DNA of 64,000 bases. Source: CAYTZA01 sp964442365. GTDB taxonomy: Bacteria > Patescibacteriota > Minisyncoccia > Phycocordibacterales > DAORIS01. Each line of letters starts with the position of its first letter. Position 1 is the first letter of the stretch. Where the stretch lies: positions 3,780 to 67,779 of the forward strand of contig CAYTZA010000001.1 of NCBI GenBank assembly GCA_964442365.1, given 5' to 3'. This document shows, piece after piece, positions 26,347 through 35,722 of the stretch. Position numbers and translations under genes: made by a program. Under the pieces are notes generated by a model. The model had not been told where the DNA came from. It did no database searches and saw nothing but the letters and a program-made list of their open reading frames with translations.

Positions 26347-27318
26347 ATGGCACTTATTGATGAATTAACACTTAGTTTGAAAGCAGGTCGCGGAGGCGAT
26401 GGTGTGGTTCGCTGGAGACATGAAAAGGGTAGAGATCTGGCTGGGGCTTCGGGTGGTAACGGAGGTCGTGGTGGTGATGTGTATATTCACGCTGTTCGTG
26501 ATATTGGTTTGCTTGCTCGTTATCGTCATAAAAAAGACTTTGAAGCAGATAAGGGCGATGATGGTATGCGCGATAGTAAACAAGGTAAAGATGGTAAAGA
26601 TATCGTTATAGATTTACCAATAGGATCTGTTGTTACAAATCTTAAAACAGGCAAACAGTATTCTCTTGAAAAAGATGAAGAAAGAATCTGTGTGCTTACT
26701 GGTGGTACTGGCGGTCTCGGCAATGAACATTTTAAAGCATCGACAAATACTAGTCCAAAAGAATCTACTCCAGGAAAAGATGGTGAAGAAGCAGATTTTT
26801 CTATCGAACTTCAACTTTTTGCTGATGCTGGACTTATTGGTTTTCCAAATGCTGGAAAATCTAGTTTACTAAATGCTCTGTCTCGTGCTCAAGCAAAAGT
26901 TGCTAGTTATGAATTTACTACACTTGAACCAAACCTTGGTGATATGGAGGGTTTCATTCTCGCTGATATTCCGGGGTTGATAGAAGGTGCTTCTGAAGGT
27001 AAAGGTTTGGGCCACCAATTTTTACGTCATATAAAAAGAACTAAAGTACTGTTTCATTGTATTTCTCTTGAAAACAGTGATATTACTGATGCTCATCGAA
27101 CTATTAGAAATGAGCTCTCTTTGTATAGTAAAGATTTGGCGGAGAAAAGAGAAGTGATTATACTTACTAAGACCGATACAGTAGATGAACAAGATCTTGC
27201 CCATAAGATTAAAGCGGCTAAAGATCTTAATCCAGATGTTTTTACTGTATGTATTATAGATGATAAATCGATTAAAGAACTTAAAGATAATCTTGTTAAA
27301 CTTTTGAGAACAGCATGA
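26347..27318 (+). CDS. obgE: Obg-family GTPase
   Basis: Ribosome-assembly GTPase. 323 residues: a glycine-rich Obg fold (about 1-158, with GRGGDG, GASGGNGGRGGDV and GGTGGLGN), then the G domain with G1 GFPNAGKSS (165-173), switch II DIPGLIEGASEGKGLGHQFLRH, and NKxD replaced by TKTD (LTKTDTVDE). The C-terminal OCT domain of longer Obg proteins is missing, so this is the short form. It overlaps the gatB start by 4 bases (ATGA). Confidence 0.95.
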   Translation: MALIDELTLSLKAGRGGDGVVRWRHEKGRDLAGASGGNGGRGGDVYIHAVRDIGLLARYRHKKDFEADKGDDGMRDSKQGKDGKDIVIDLPIGSVVTNLKTGKQYSLEKDEERICVLTGGTGGLGNEHFKASTNTSPKESTPGKDGEEADFSIELQLFADAGLIGFPNAGKSSLLNALSRAQAKVASYEFTTLEPNLGDMEGFILADIPGLIEGASEGKGLGHQFLRHIKRTKVLFHCISLENSDITDAHRTIRNELSLYSKDLAEKREVIILTKTDTVDEQDLAHKIKAAKDLNPDVFTVCIIDDKSIKELKDNLVKLLRTA

Positions 27319-28724
27319 AAACATATTTTCCTACTATTGGTCTTGAAATACACGCTGAATTAAAAACCAATACAAAAATGTTTTGTGGTTGTAAAAATGA
27401 TTCTGAAGAATCTCGCCCCAATCACAATGTTTGCCCTGTTTGTATGGGTCACCCGGGTACATTGCCAGTGATTAATAAACAGGCAGTCAAAAATGTTCTC
27501 AAAGTGGGCATAGCTCTTGGTGCAAAATTAGCTGATTTTACAGAATTTGATCGAAAAAATTATTTTTATCCGGATATTCCAAAAGGTTATCAGATTAGTC
27601 AGTACAAATATCCTTTGGTACAAGGAGGGACTCTTGCCGGGGTAGATATTACTCGTATTCATCTTGAAGAAGATACGGCAAGTTCAGAACATACTGATGG
27701 TGGTAGCCTCGTGAATTTTAATCGTTCGGGTGTGCCACTTATGGAGCTTGTTACCGAACCAGTTATAAAAAGTGGTGAGCAGGCTTCTGCTTTTGCTCGC
27801 GAGCTTCAGCTTACGCTTCAGTATCTTGGTGTTGCTCATGCGAACATGGAAAAAGGAGAAATGCGAGTAGAAGCAAATATTTCTATTAGTGATGATCCAA
27901 AGAAGTTTGGTACTAAAGTAGAGGTAAAGAATTTGAATTCATTTAGAGCTGTAGAAAAAGCGATTGCTTATGAAATTCAAAGACACACGGCTCTTTTAGA
28001 AAGTGGTGGCGTTGTAGTGCAAGAAACGCGAGGTTTTGATGAAAATAAAGAAACTACTTTTAGTCAGCGAAAAAAAGAAGATTCGCATGATTATAGATAT
28101 TTTCCCGATCCTGATCTGCCAAAGATTAATATTTCAGAAATACCAGAATTTTCTATTGAGCTCCTTAAAAAAGAAATACCGGAACTTCCTTCACAAAGAC
28201 GAGAGCGATATAAGAATACATTTGGACTTAAAGATTCTGATGTAGAATTTTTTGTAAATAATTATACTTGGGCGCAGTTTTTTGAAAAAGTTATAGGTGA
28301 TAATAGAGATGCTGAACTTGTAAAACTTGCCGTAAACTATGTCGTTTCTGATTTGATGGGTCTTGTAAAAAGTTCTGGAAAAGAAAATACGATAGATAGT
28401 TCTAGTTTTAGAAAACTAATTGAAATGGTAAGTAAAAATATTTTATCTTCTCGTGGAGCAAAAGATACTCTTAAAATAATGTTTGAACAGGGTGGTGATC
28501 CACAAGAAATTGCAGAAAAGAATGGTCTTATACAGAAAAGCAATGAAGAAGAGCTTATAAAAATTATTGATTCTATAATCACTCAAAATCAAAAAGTAGT
28601 AGAAGAATACAAAGCTGGTAAGCAGGCTTCTTTGCAGTTTTTGATTGGGCAGGGTATGAAATTGACCAAAGGCTCTGCCAATCCACAGATGTTAAAAACA
28701 CTTTTTGAAAAAAGGCTTGTGTAG
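27315..28724 (+). CDS. gatB: Asp/Glu-tRNA(Asn/Gln) amidotransferase subunit B
   Basis: Subunit of the GatCAB enzyme that amidates misacylated Glu-tRNA(Gln) and/or Asp-tRNA(Asn). 469 residues with the GatB cradle motifs TIGLEIHAEL, NVCPVCMGHPGTLPVIN, DRKNYFYPDIPKGYQISQ, LEEDTASSEH, NRSGVPLMELVTEP and the EVKNLNSFRAVEKAI block. A C-terminal YqeY-like tail (IGQGMKLTKGSANPQ) binds tRNA. The cysteines CxxC near residues 34-37 likely help hold zinc. GatA and GatC are not in this window. Confidence 0.95.
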   Translation: MKTYFPTIGLEIHAELKTNTKMFCGCKNDSEESRPNHNVCPVCMGHPGTLPVINKQAVKNVLKVGIALGAKLADFTEFDRKNYFYPDIPKGYQISQYKYPLVQGGTLAGVDITRIHLEEDTASSEHTDGGSLVNFNRSGVPLMELVTEPVIKSGEQASAFARELQLTLQYLGVAHANMEKGEMRVEANISISDDPKKFGTKVEVKNLNSFRAVEKAIAYEIQRHTALLESGGVVVQETRGFDENKETTFSQRKKEDSHDYRYFPDPDLPKINISEIPEFSIELLKKEIPELPSQRRERYKNTFGLKDSDVEFFVNNYTWAQFFEKVIGDNRDAELVKLAVNYVVSDLMGLVKSSGKENTIDSSSFRKLIEMVSKNILSSRGAKDTLKIMFEQGGDPQEIAEKNGLIQKSNEEELIKIIDSIITQNQKVVEEYKAGKQASLQFLIGQGMKLTKGSANPQMLKTLFEKRLV

Positions 28725-28725
28725 T

Positions 28726-28754
28726 TTGTTTTTATAATAAAAATATGGTATAAT
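28726..28754 (+). promoter_or_regulatory. rnpB promoter
   Basis: -35 TTGTTT (28726-28731), a 17-base spacer and a perfect TATAAT (28749-28754). The RNA is expected to start at about 28760. Confidence 0.65.
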
Positions 28755-28759
28755 ATATA

Positions 28760-29041
28760 GACGTCGGATAACTGCTGGTTTTACTTCGGTAAGACTAGAG
28801 GAAAGTCCGAACACTCCCTTGGCTTGCCAAGGAGAAGGGTAGCGGGTAACGCCCGCCATGCGAAAGCAAGAGATGCGAACAGAGACGAGTCCATCGTAAG
28901 ATGGGGTGAAACGGCAAAATTCTTACCTGAGTGCAAGGCCGTGCTTCGTGAGTAATCATGAAGAGAGCCGCTTGAGGTGCGTAGCAATACACATCCCAGA
29001 TATATAGTTGTCTAAAACAGAATTCGGCTTATAGACGTCGA
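28760..29041 (+). ncRNA. rnpB: RNase P RNA (bacterial type A-like)
   Basis: Catalytic RNA that removes 5' leaders from pre-tRNAs. The diagnostic conserved region GAGGAAAGTCCGAAC (CR I) lies near 28797, a GAACAGAGAC segment at about 28876, GGGTGAAACGGCAAAAT near 28910, and ACAGAATTCGGCTTATAGA (CR V) near 29017. GACGTC at 28760 pairs with GACGTC at 29034 to close helix P1. Length of about 282 nt is short for type A, which suggests reduced peripheral helices. Confidence 0.95.
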
Positions 29042-29042
29042 C

Positions 29043-29090
29043 ATCCCCGTCAAACAATAAAATGTTAGACGGGGATTGTTCGTTTGGTAA
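29043..29090 (+). terminator. rnpB intrinsic terminator
   Basis: A 9-bp perfect stem (29043-29051 with 29068-29076, GC-rich) with a 16-base loop holding a further small stem, followed by a T-rich stretch. Confidence 0.75.
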
Positions 29091-29096
29091 ATAGGT

Positions 29097-29102
29097 TATA
29101 AT
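29097..29102 (+). promoter_or_regulatory. -10 element of the second ligase-like gene
   Basis: TATAAT ends 9 bases before the ATG at 29112; there is no ribosome site. It is a clear example of the leaderless layout in this genome. Confidence 0.55.
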
Positions 29103-29111
29103 ACAGAGCAT

Positions 29112-31463
29112 ATGAACACTGAACATACAATAGAAACAGCTTCACGTTTTGAAAAAATAGTCGTAGGCGTGTTATACGTATTAATATTTTTATTACCTTT
29201 TTTAATATTACCGTCTGAATCTTTTTTTGGTGTAAGTAAAATTATACTTATTTCTATTTCAATATTTGCATGTGCTATTGGTTTAATATTGCACAGTCTT
29301 TTCAAGGGAAAAATTGAAATACCTCAATCAAAACTATTAGGATCTTTCGGGGTATTATTTTTGGTTTATCTTATAGCGGGATTTGCTTCATCAAATTACG
29401 GAGTATCATTTATTGGTTTCGTCTCTCACGATACAGTCTTTTTTATTGGTTTAATGACAGTGTTTGTTTATATAGTTTCTAGTGTATTTGTATCGCGTAC
29501 TCGTTCAGTGTTACTTTTTTGGTTGATGTTGATTGGAGGTCTAGTGCTTGGTGTTTTAGAACTTTGTAGTCTATTTTTCCCTTCTTTTGTTCCTATTGCA
29601 ATTTTACGTGATCCAGCAGTTACTCTCTTTGGTTCAATGAGTGATACTGCAATTTATTTTGGTCTCATGTTGGTATTAACCTTGGGTGCACTTGAATTTG
29701 TAAAATCTAGCGGAATAAGTCGTTACATACTTTGGTGTTTGTTTGTGATTTCTCTAGTATTTCTTACTATTATCAATGTTCCTTTGGTGTGGTATGTAAT
29801 AGGCTCCTTTGCTTTGATTGTTTTTATTTATAGTTTTTCAACTAAAATTTCTTTAAAAGATTCATCTCGTACCCCCGTACTCCCTTTAGTTATTCTTGTT
29901 ATTGCTGTATTTTCTATTTTATTTGCTGGTAAAAATATATATAGTGTTTTGGCGGAAGTACCAGGGCTATCCTGGGTGGCACCACTTAATATCTCTACTA
30001 TTGAAGCGAGGCCTTCTTTTATGACAACTATTGGTATTGGAAAACAAGTTTTTTTAGACAAATATATTTTAGGATATGGTCCAAATCGTTTTCGTGAAGC
30101 TTGGAATCGCTACCATCCAGCTGAAGTAAATTACACTCAATTTTGGGACACTGATTTTTTTGTTGGATTTAGTATTGTTATTAGTTCAATAGTTACTATT
30201 GGTATTGTTGGGTTACTTTCGTGGTTTGCATGTATAGGATTTTTCTTATATACAGGCTACAAAGCTTTGTTTAGACGTATGGAGAACATATCTCATAAAT
30301 TTTCTCTCGGAGTTTCTTTTTTGGGTGGATTATATTTATGGATTTTTGTGATCATATACTCTCCAAATACAAGTATTGTTACGCTCGCTTTCTTTTTTAC
30401 AGGACTTTTTATAGCCGCTTGTATTCACGAGAAAATTATACCTGTGCGTACTATATCTATCACTGAAGATCCTAGGGTTGCTTTTGCTGGTGTATCAGGT
30501 TTGGTTGTGTCTCTAATTATTGTTATCGTTGTCTCGTATTATGTGGGTGTTACTTTTGCTTCGGTTGTTTATGCTAATTATGCTTCTTATGAATATGAAA
30601 CAGGTAATATCGCCAGCGCCGAGGTTTCTATTAATAAAGCGCTTAGTTTAAAAGAGGACGATGGATATTATCGTTTTTATACAATCCTTTCTCTCGCAAA
30701 GTTAAACGCACTTTTGGCTGAAACTTCTGGTAAGAGTGCTCAAAGTGATGTGGAGGGAGTATTACAAAATACATTGCAGATTGCTTCTCGATCTGTAGCT
30801 CTCGATGATAAGGATTATTTAAACTGGATGAATCTTGGTCGTGTATATCAAACAATTACCACTCCAGATAATCCAAACGCTTACGAACAGGCTCTAAAAG
30901 CTTATTCTGAAGCTGAAATACTTAACCCACAAAATCCATCAATCGTATTAACAAAAGCACAGCTAGAAAGAGCCTACGGTGATATTAAAAAGGCTAAAGA
31001 ATATATTGCTTCTGCTCTGACAAAGAAAAATGATTACACAGACGCTTATTTCTTACTCTCTCAGATTTTGATTGGAGAGGGATCGATTAAGGACGCTATA
31101 ACTTCAGCTGAAGCTGCTACACTAACAGCGCCTCTTAACTACGGTGTCTTTTTCCAGCTTGGATTGCTTCGATATAACAATAAAGATTACGATGGTGCTA
31201 TAAGAGCATTTGAAAGAGCAGTAACACTTAACCCTCAGTATGCCAACGCTCAGTATTTTCTAGGACTTTCATATGACAAAGTAAATCGAGATAAAGATGC
31301 TATTGCTTTATTTGAGATTTTATTAAAAAATAATCCTGACAATAAAGAGGTTGATGGTATTCTTTCAAATTTGAAAGCTGGAAAAGGAGCCTTTCCGTCA
31401 GTAACTTCTACTGCTAGTTCTTCTCCAGAGAAACGTACAACACTACCAATTAAAGATAATTAG
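29112..31463 (+). CDS. Second O-antigen ligase-like membrane protein with TPR domain
   Basis: 783 residues. About 12 hydrophobic helices in the first ~480 residues include a Wzy_C-like external loop (YGPNRFREAWNRYHPAEVNYTQFWDTDF). From about residue 490 the protein is soluble, with TPR units such as YEQALKAYSEAEILNPQNPS, YFLLSQILIGEGSIKDAI and YDGAIRAFERAVTLNPQYANA. The plan matches the 741-residue protein at 13131, but the sequences are not close. Here the typical TRG motif is missing. It lies 3 bases before murJ, so the two may share an operon and an envelope role; polymerase, ligase or protein O-glycosylase activity are all possible. Confidence 0.78.
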   Translation: MNTEHTIETASRFEKIVVGVLYVLIFLLPFLILPSESFFGVSKIILISISIFACAIGLILHSLFKGKIEIPQSKLLGSFGVLFLVYLIAGFASSNYGVSFIGFVSHDTVFFIGLMTVFVYIVSSVFVSRTRSVLLFWLMLIGGLVLGVLELCSLFFPSFVPIAILRDPAVTLFGSMSDTAIYFGLMLVLTLGALEFVKSSGISRYILWCLFVISLVFLTIINVPLVWYVIGSFALIVFIYSFSTKISLKDSSRTPVLPLVILVIAVFSILFAGKNIYSVLAEVPGLSWVAPLNISTIEARPSFMTTIGIGKQVFLDKYILGYGPNRFREAWNRYHPAEVNYTQFWDTDFFVGFSIVISSIVTIGIVGLLSWFACIGFFLYTGYKALFRRMENISHKFSLGVSFLGGLYLWIFVIIYSPNTSIVTLAFFFTGLFIAACIHEKIIPVRTISITEDPRVAFAGVSGLVVSLIIVIVVSYYVGVTFASVVYANYASYEYETGNIASAEVSINKALSLKEDDGYYRFYTILSLAKLNALLAETSGKSAQSDVEGVLQNTLQIASRSVALDDKDYLNWMNLGRVYQTITTPDNPNAYEQALKAYSEAEILNPQNPSIVLTKAQLERAYGDIKKAKEYIASALTKKNDYTDAYFLLSQILIGEGSIKDAITSAEAATLTAPLNYGVFFQLGLLRYNNKDYDGAIRAFERAVTLNPQYANAQYFLGLSYDKVNRDKDAIALFEILLKNNPDNKEVDGILSNLKAGKGAFPSVTSTASSSPEKRTTLPIKDN

Positions 31464-31465
31464 GT

Positions 31466-33136
31466 ATGGTAAAAAGAACCTTAGCACTTTTCCATAAAGA
31501 AATAAGGGGTGTAAGTCATGCTGCTTATTTTCTTGCAGGATTCTCTTTGGTATCTCAAATTTTGGCTATTTTCCGTGATCGTTTGTTCGCATCTTTTTTT
31601 GGTGCAGATAGAACCTTGGATATGTATTATGCAGCTTTTCGTATACCGGATTTTATTTTTGTTATAGTTTCATCACTTGTATCTATTTCTGTTTTGATTC
31701 CTCTTATTCATGAAGCAGAAAATCGTGGTACTGCAGAAGTAAAAAGAGTGGTTTCTGTTATATTTACGGCCTTTTTTACGGTTATGTTTGTGATTGCTGT
31801 AGGTGTGTTTATTTTTATCCCTTACGTTATCCCTTTTATATTTCCAGAATTTATTGAAGAGCAAGATACTTTGATAAATATTACACGCCTTCTTTTACTT
31901 TCACCTATTTTACTCGGAGTATCAAATCTTTTGGCGAGTCTTACGCAAGTTAAACAGCGTTTCGTTCTTTATGGTAGTGCGCCGGTACTATACAATATTG
32001 GAATTATTTTTGGTGTTATTGTTCTATATCCACTTTTTGGTGTTATGGGACTTGCTTTGGGGGTTGTATGCGGGGCTTTTTTGCATGTTTCTGTACAAAT
32101 ACCATATTTATGGAAAGAGGGAATTTTGCCTGTATTTACAAGAGTTATGGATCGGGCTTTGTTGTTAAAAGTGATGATGTTGTCTTTACCAAGAACTCTT
32201 TCTCTTTCGGTAAGTGAAATTGTTGAATTTATGTTGGTTATTATTGCGGGTACACTATCATTTGGTTCGATTTCGGTATTTACCCTTGCTTGGAATCTTC
32301 AGTCAGTACCTTTATCACTCATTGGTGTAAGTTATGCTGTTGCTTTATTTCCAATCCTTTCAAAACTTTCTCAAGAAAAAGATAGGGAACTTTTCCTGGA
32401 AAAAATAACCCATACACTCAGACAGGTTATATTTTTAGGTTTTATTACTGTCGCAGTATTTATTGTGGTGCGTGCCCAAATTGTACGTACTGTGTATGGA
32501 GCGGGTTTATTTGATTGGGAAGATACTCGTTTAACAGCAGCCGCTTTGGCATTGTTTACATTATCTTTAGTTCCTCAATGTGCCATACTTATTGTTACCA
32601 GAGCGTATTACGCTCTTCGTGATACAAAATCGCCTTTTATTATAAATATCATATCGGGTGTGTGTACGATTATTGGAGTGTATGGTTTGTTGTGGTATTT
32701 TAGTGAAAATCCAGCTTTTTCAAATTTTGTAAGTATGTTGTTGCGTGTAGAAGATATACCTCAACATACAAAAGTGCTTATGTTACCTCTCGCTTTTTCT
32801 ATTGGATCATGGGTAAATATTTCTATTCTTGCTTTTTATTTTAACAAAAAGATTCCTGGGTTTATTAGATCTCTAAGGGGAGTTTTTGTGATCCATGTCG
32901 GGTCAGCTTTGGCGGTAGGAATTATTGCTTATACACTACTAAATGTATTTGTATCCATGTTTAATACTGGACGTCTTCTTGGAATTTTTGGCCAAGGATT
33001 TTTAGCTGGGGGATTATCTTTGGCGATTGTGATGATAATTCTTTATGTTTTCGATAATCGTGAAGTTCATGAGCTTGTTGAAAGTATCACTAAATCAAAA
33101 CGTAAGCCTATTGCAGTGCCCGATACAAGCATGTAG
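31466..33136 (+). CDS. murJ: Lipid II flippase MurJ (MviN)
   Basis: 556 residues and about 14 membrane helices of the MOP superfamily. The start AAYFLAGFSLVSQILAIFRDRLFASFFGADRTLDMYYAAFRIPDF is the MurJ signature, with conserved Arg and Asp residues of the central cavity. It flips lipid II across the membrane for peptidoglycan assembly. It starts 3 bases after the ligase-like gene and ends 11 bases before lepA. Length is a little above the usual 510-530; the C terminus ends in a Lys/Arg-rich tail. Confidence 0.92.
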   Translation: MVKRTLALFHKEIRGVSHAAYFLAGFSLVSQILAIFRDRLFASFFGADRTLDMYYAAFRIPDFIFVIVSSLVSISVLIPLIHEAENRGTAEVKRVVSVIFTAFFTVMFVIAVGVFIFIPYVIPFIFPEFIEEQDTLINITRLLLLSPILLGVSNLLASLTQVKQRFVLYGSAPVLYNIGIIFGVIVLYPLFGVMGLALGVVCGAFLHVSVQIPYLWKEGILPVFTRVMDRALLLKVMMLSLPRTLSLSVSEIVEFMLVIIAGTLSFGSISVFTLAWNLQSVPLSLIGVSYAVALFPILSKLSQEKDRELFLEKITHTLRQVIFLGFITVAVFIVVRAQIVRTVYGAGLFDWEDTRLTAAALALFTLSLVPQCAILIVTRAYYALRDTKSPFIINIISGVCTIIGVYGLLWYFSENPAFSNFVSMLLRVEDIPQHTKVLMLPLAFSIGSWVNISILAFYFNKKIPGFIRSLRGVFVIHVGSALAVGIIAYTLLNVFVSMFNTGRLLGIFGQGFLAGGLSLAIVMIILYVFDNREVHELVESITKSKRKPIAVPDTSM

Positions 33137-33147
33137 TATATCGCTCT

Positions 33148-34947
33148 ATGGATACTAGTCACATACGTAATTTTACGATTATAGCTCATATAGACCACGG
33201 CAAGTCTACTCTTGCTGATCGTATGCTTGAAATTACTAAAACAGTAGAAGCACGCAAAATGCGTGAGCAAGTACTCGATTCTATGGAGCTTGAACGTGAA
33301 AGGGGTATTACGATTAAGATGCAACCAGTACGTATGAAGTATGTATCTGCTGGTGTTGATCATACTTTAAATCTCATAGACACTCCAGGACATATAGACT
33401 TCTATTATGAAGTATCACGTGCTCTAAAGGCCGTAGAAGGCTCTGTATTGCTTGTAGATGCTACACAGGGCGTACAGGCTCAAACCTTGACCACCCTTCA
33501 TATGGCAGAAGCGGCAGGGCTCGTAATTATACCGGTACTTAGTAAGATTGATTCACCAGCCGCTCGTGTTGCAGAGGTTAAAAAAGAAGTATCTGAACTT
33601 CTTGGTTGTATGGAGGAAGAGATTTTAGAGACCTCTGGAAAAACCGGAGAAGGTGTAGAAAAACTTTTAGAAGAGATTATCAAACGTATACCTCCTCCTA
33701 AAAAGGAAATTGTTGATAGTAAGAAAAGTAGATCTCTTATTTTTGATTTTCAATATTCTGATCATCGTGGGGTGATTGTTTATGTCCGTGTATTTGATGG
33801 CACACTTCGAGCTGGAGATGATGTTGTATTCGTTGTTGCGGGTAGAACATTTCGTGCTCTTGAGGTTGGTGTTTTTGCTCCACAAGAGACTCCTGTGCAA
33901 GAGCTTTCTACGGGTATGATTGGATATATTGTAACTGGTATAAAAGAGCCAGGAGTTGCTTCTGTTGGAGATACAATTACAGGGGCTAAAGACGCACTTC
34001 CTGCGCTTCCTGGATATTTAGTGCCACAACCAGTAGTTTGGGCTTCACTGTATCCAGAGAGTCAAGATGATTTACATGCTTTGCGTCTTGCTCTGGGACG
34101 TTTACGTCTGTCTGATTCATCAGTTTCTTTTGAAGAAGAATCTTCAGGAACACTTGGACGAGGTTTTAGATGCGGTTTCCTTGGAATGCTACATCTTGAA
34201 ATTATTACCGAACGTTTAAAAAGAGAATTTAATCTTGAATTAGTTGTTACTACGCCCTCGATTACATATGAAGTAACAGATAAACAGGGTGTTATTACTA
34301 CGATTTACGCCCCGGTCTTTTTTCCTGAAGATGGCACGATATCTTCAGTGCGTGAACCCTGGGTTAATATGAAAATTATTACACCACCAGATTATGTCGG
34401 GGTGGTTTTACAACTTTTATATGAACATGAAGCAGAAGTTGGCGAGACTGAAACATTTGGAGTATCAAGAACTTCTATACGTGCCATGATGCCTCTTCGT
34501 GAAATGATGCGAGATTTTTTTGATCAAATAAAAAGTGTGACTTCTGGATATGCTTCTGTTTCTTATGAAATCGGAGAATTGCGTCCTGCTGATGTCGTTC
34601 GTATGGATTTACTTGTTGCAGATGAAATCGTGCCGGCTTTTACGCGTATAGTTTCTCGTAGGAGAGTTCAAGAGGATGCTGAAAAAGCAGTAAAAAAACT
34701 ACACGCTATTTTACCTCGTCAGATGTTTACATTGAAAATTCAGGCTAAAGCTATGGGGCGAATTGTTTCTTCGGAAACTATTTCTGGTATGAAAAAAGAT
34801 GTCACTCAGCATATGTATGGTGGAGATATTACTCGAAAGATGAAATTACGTGAAAAGCAGAAAAAAGGGAAAAAGAAAATGAAAGAGCGTGGAGAAGTTA
34901 ATATTCCGCAAGAAGTCTTTGTTAAAATGATGAAAAGCGGACAGTAG
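33148..34947 (+). CDS. lepA: Elongation factor 4 (LepA)
   Basis: Ribosome-bound GTPase that acts in translation. 599 residues with G1 AHIDHGKST (12-20), the RGITIK switch I, DTPGHIDF, NKxD-equivalent SKID (VLSKIDSPAA), then the LepA-specific C-terminal domain with FGGFLGMLHLE-like GFRCGFLGMLHLEI and the positively charged tail GDITRKMKLREKQKKGKKKMK. The KxD variant Ser-Lys-Ile-Asp is normal for LepA. All domains are present. Confidence 0.96.
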   Translation: MDTSHIRNFTIIAHIDHGKSTLADRMLEITKTVEARKMREQVLDSMELERERGITIKMQPVRMKYVSAGVDHTLNLIDTPGHIDFYYEVSRALKAVEGSVLLVDATQGVQAQTLTTLHMAEAAGLVIIPVLSKIDSPAARVAEVKKEVSELLGCMEEEILETSGKTGEGVEKLLEEIIKRIPPPKKEIVDSKKSRSLIFDFQYSDHRGVIVYVRVFDGTLRAGDDVVFVVAGRTFRALEVGVFAPQETPVQELSTGMIGYIVTGIKEPGVASVGDTITGAKDALPALPGYLVPQPVVWASLYPESQDDLHALRLALGRLRLSDSSVSFEEESSGTLGRGFRCGFLGMLHLEIITERLKREFNLELVVTTPSITYEVTDKQGVITTIYAPVFFPEDGTISSVREPWVNMKIITPPDYVGVVLQLLYEHEAEVGETETFGVSRTSIRAMMPLREMMRDFFDQIKSVTSGYASVSYEIGELRPADVVRMDLLVADEIVPAFTRIVSRRRVQEDAEKAVKKLHAILPRQMFTLKIQAKAMGRIVSSETISGMKKDVTQHMYGGDITRKMKLREKQKKGKKKMKERGEVNIPQEVFVKMMKSGQ

Positions 34948-34955
34948 GGTCTCTT

Positions 34956-35066
34956 TTATGAGTGTAAAGAAGGGATATATAGAAGTACCATACTTACGAT
35001 AATAAGTACGCAGAGAACGATCCAGGCTTGCTTAATACGGCGATTAAAGTTTTTATTGAATATCAT
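34956..35066 (-). CDS. Tiny single-helix membrane protein
   Basis: An open frame of 36 codons: a basic N terminus (MIFNKNFNRRIKQ) and one hydrophobic helix (about 14-31, WIVLCVLIIVSMVLLYI), then a short tail. It ends 9 bases from the lepA stop in convergent orientation and is divergent from ftsB. The topology rule (positive residues inside) suggests an N-in membrane protein. No family is recognised, and there is no ribosome site. Nearly all of the lepA-ftsB gap is used by this frame, which supports it being real; homologues at the same place in relatives would settle it. Confidence 0.45.
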   Translation of the reverse strand: MIFNKNFNRRIKQAWIVLCVLIIVSMVLLYIPSLHS

Positions 35067-35073
35067 ATCGAGA

Positions 35074-35079
35074 TATACT
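35074..35079 (+). promoter_or_regulatory. ftsB -10 element
   Basis: TATACT ends 7 bases before the ATG at 35087; no ribosome site. Confidence 0.4.
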
Positions 35080-35086
35080 AGCATAT

Positions 35087-35464
35087 ATGAGGTTATTTGT
35101 GCGAATATCAAAAAAGCTGTCACCTAAGCAATTGGTTTGGATAATTATTTTGCTTATTGTTTTTACAGTAACTCTTAAGGCTCTTTACACTCTGTACGCT
35201 CGATACACAGAAAGTACTGAAGATTTAGCCCGATCTGAGCAAACACTTGAAAAGTTAACAATACGCGAGGCTGTATTAGAAAAAACCCTAACCAATCTCA
35301 ATACTGACCGTGGTAGGGAATATGAGATACGTACACGTTTTGATGTGGCTAAACCAGGAGAGTCTGTGGTGATTATTGTGGACGAACCGGCAACTACAAC
35401 ACCGCCTGTTCCCGTAAAGAAAACATGGTGGCAATCTGTCAGGGATTTCTTTTTATTAGAATAA
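35087..35464 (+). CDS. FtsB/DivIC-like septum protein
   Basis: 125 residues: a basic N terminus, one membrane helix at about 19-36 (VWIIILLIVFTVTLKAL), a predicted coiled coil at about 40-75 (rich in Glu, Leu and Lys heptads), then the DivIC/FtsB-type motif REYEIRTRFDVAKPGESVVIIVDEP, and a short Pro/Thr tail ending in WWQSVRDFF. This is the plan of the septum-formation-initiator family, which joins FtsL and FtsQ to link FtsZ and peptidoglycan synthesis. The final tail is longer than usual. Confidence 0.8.
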   Translation: MRLFVRISKKLSPKQLVWIIILLIVFTVTLKALYTLYARYTESTEDLARSEQTLEKLTIREAVLEKTLTNLNTDRGREYEIRTRFDVAKPGESVVIIVDEPATTTPPVPVKKTWWQSVRDFFLLE

Positions 35465-35471
35465 ATAATGT

Positions 35472-35477
35472 TATAAT
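35472..35477 (+). promoter_or_regulatory. Glutaredoxin gene -10 element
   Basis: TATAAT ends 8 bases before the ATG at 35486, all within the 21-base gap after ftsB. Confidence 0.5.
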
Positions 35478-35485
35478 ACATATCT

Positions 35486-35722
35486 ATGAAAAATATAACC
35501 ATATATTCAACCCCTTCATGTATTCATTGTCGCCATGCTAAAGACTTTTTCAAACAGCATAATATTGCATATACAGAATATGATGTATTGAATAATCTAG
35601 ACAAAAGAAAAGAGATGGTAGAAAAAAGTAATCAAATGGGTGTGCCTGTAATTACTATTGATAATGATGTGATTGTTGGTTTTGATGAAGAACATATTAA
35701 AGAGCTTGTTGGCATAAAATAG
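35486..35722 (+). CDS. Glutaredoxin-like protein (NrdH/Grx type)
   Basis: 78 residues. Thioredoxin-fold start ITIYSTPSCIHCRHAKDFF with the redox pair Cys12-x-x-Cys15 (CIHC), a cis-Pro loop MGVPVITIDNDVIVGFDEE, and the C-terminal helix. Length and the GF(D)xxx motif resemble NrdH-type redoxins that accept electrons from thioredoxin reductase; a TrxB is encoded at 47455. It is likely a general thiol-disulfide donor, for example to ribonucleotide reductase. Confidence 0.88.
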   Translation: MKNITIYSTPSCIHCRHAKDFFKQHNIAYTEYDVLNNLDKRKEMVEKSNQMGVPVITIDNDVIVGFDEEHIKELVGIK

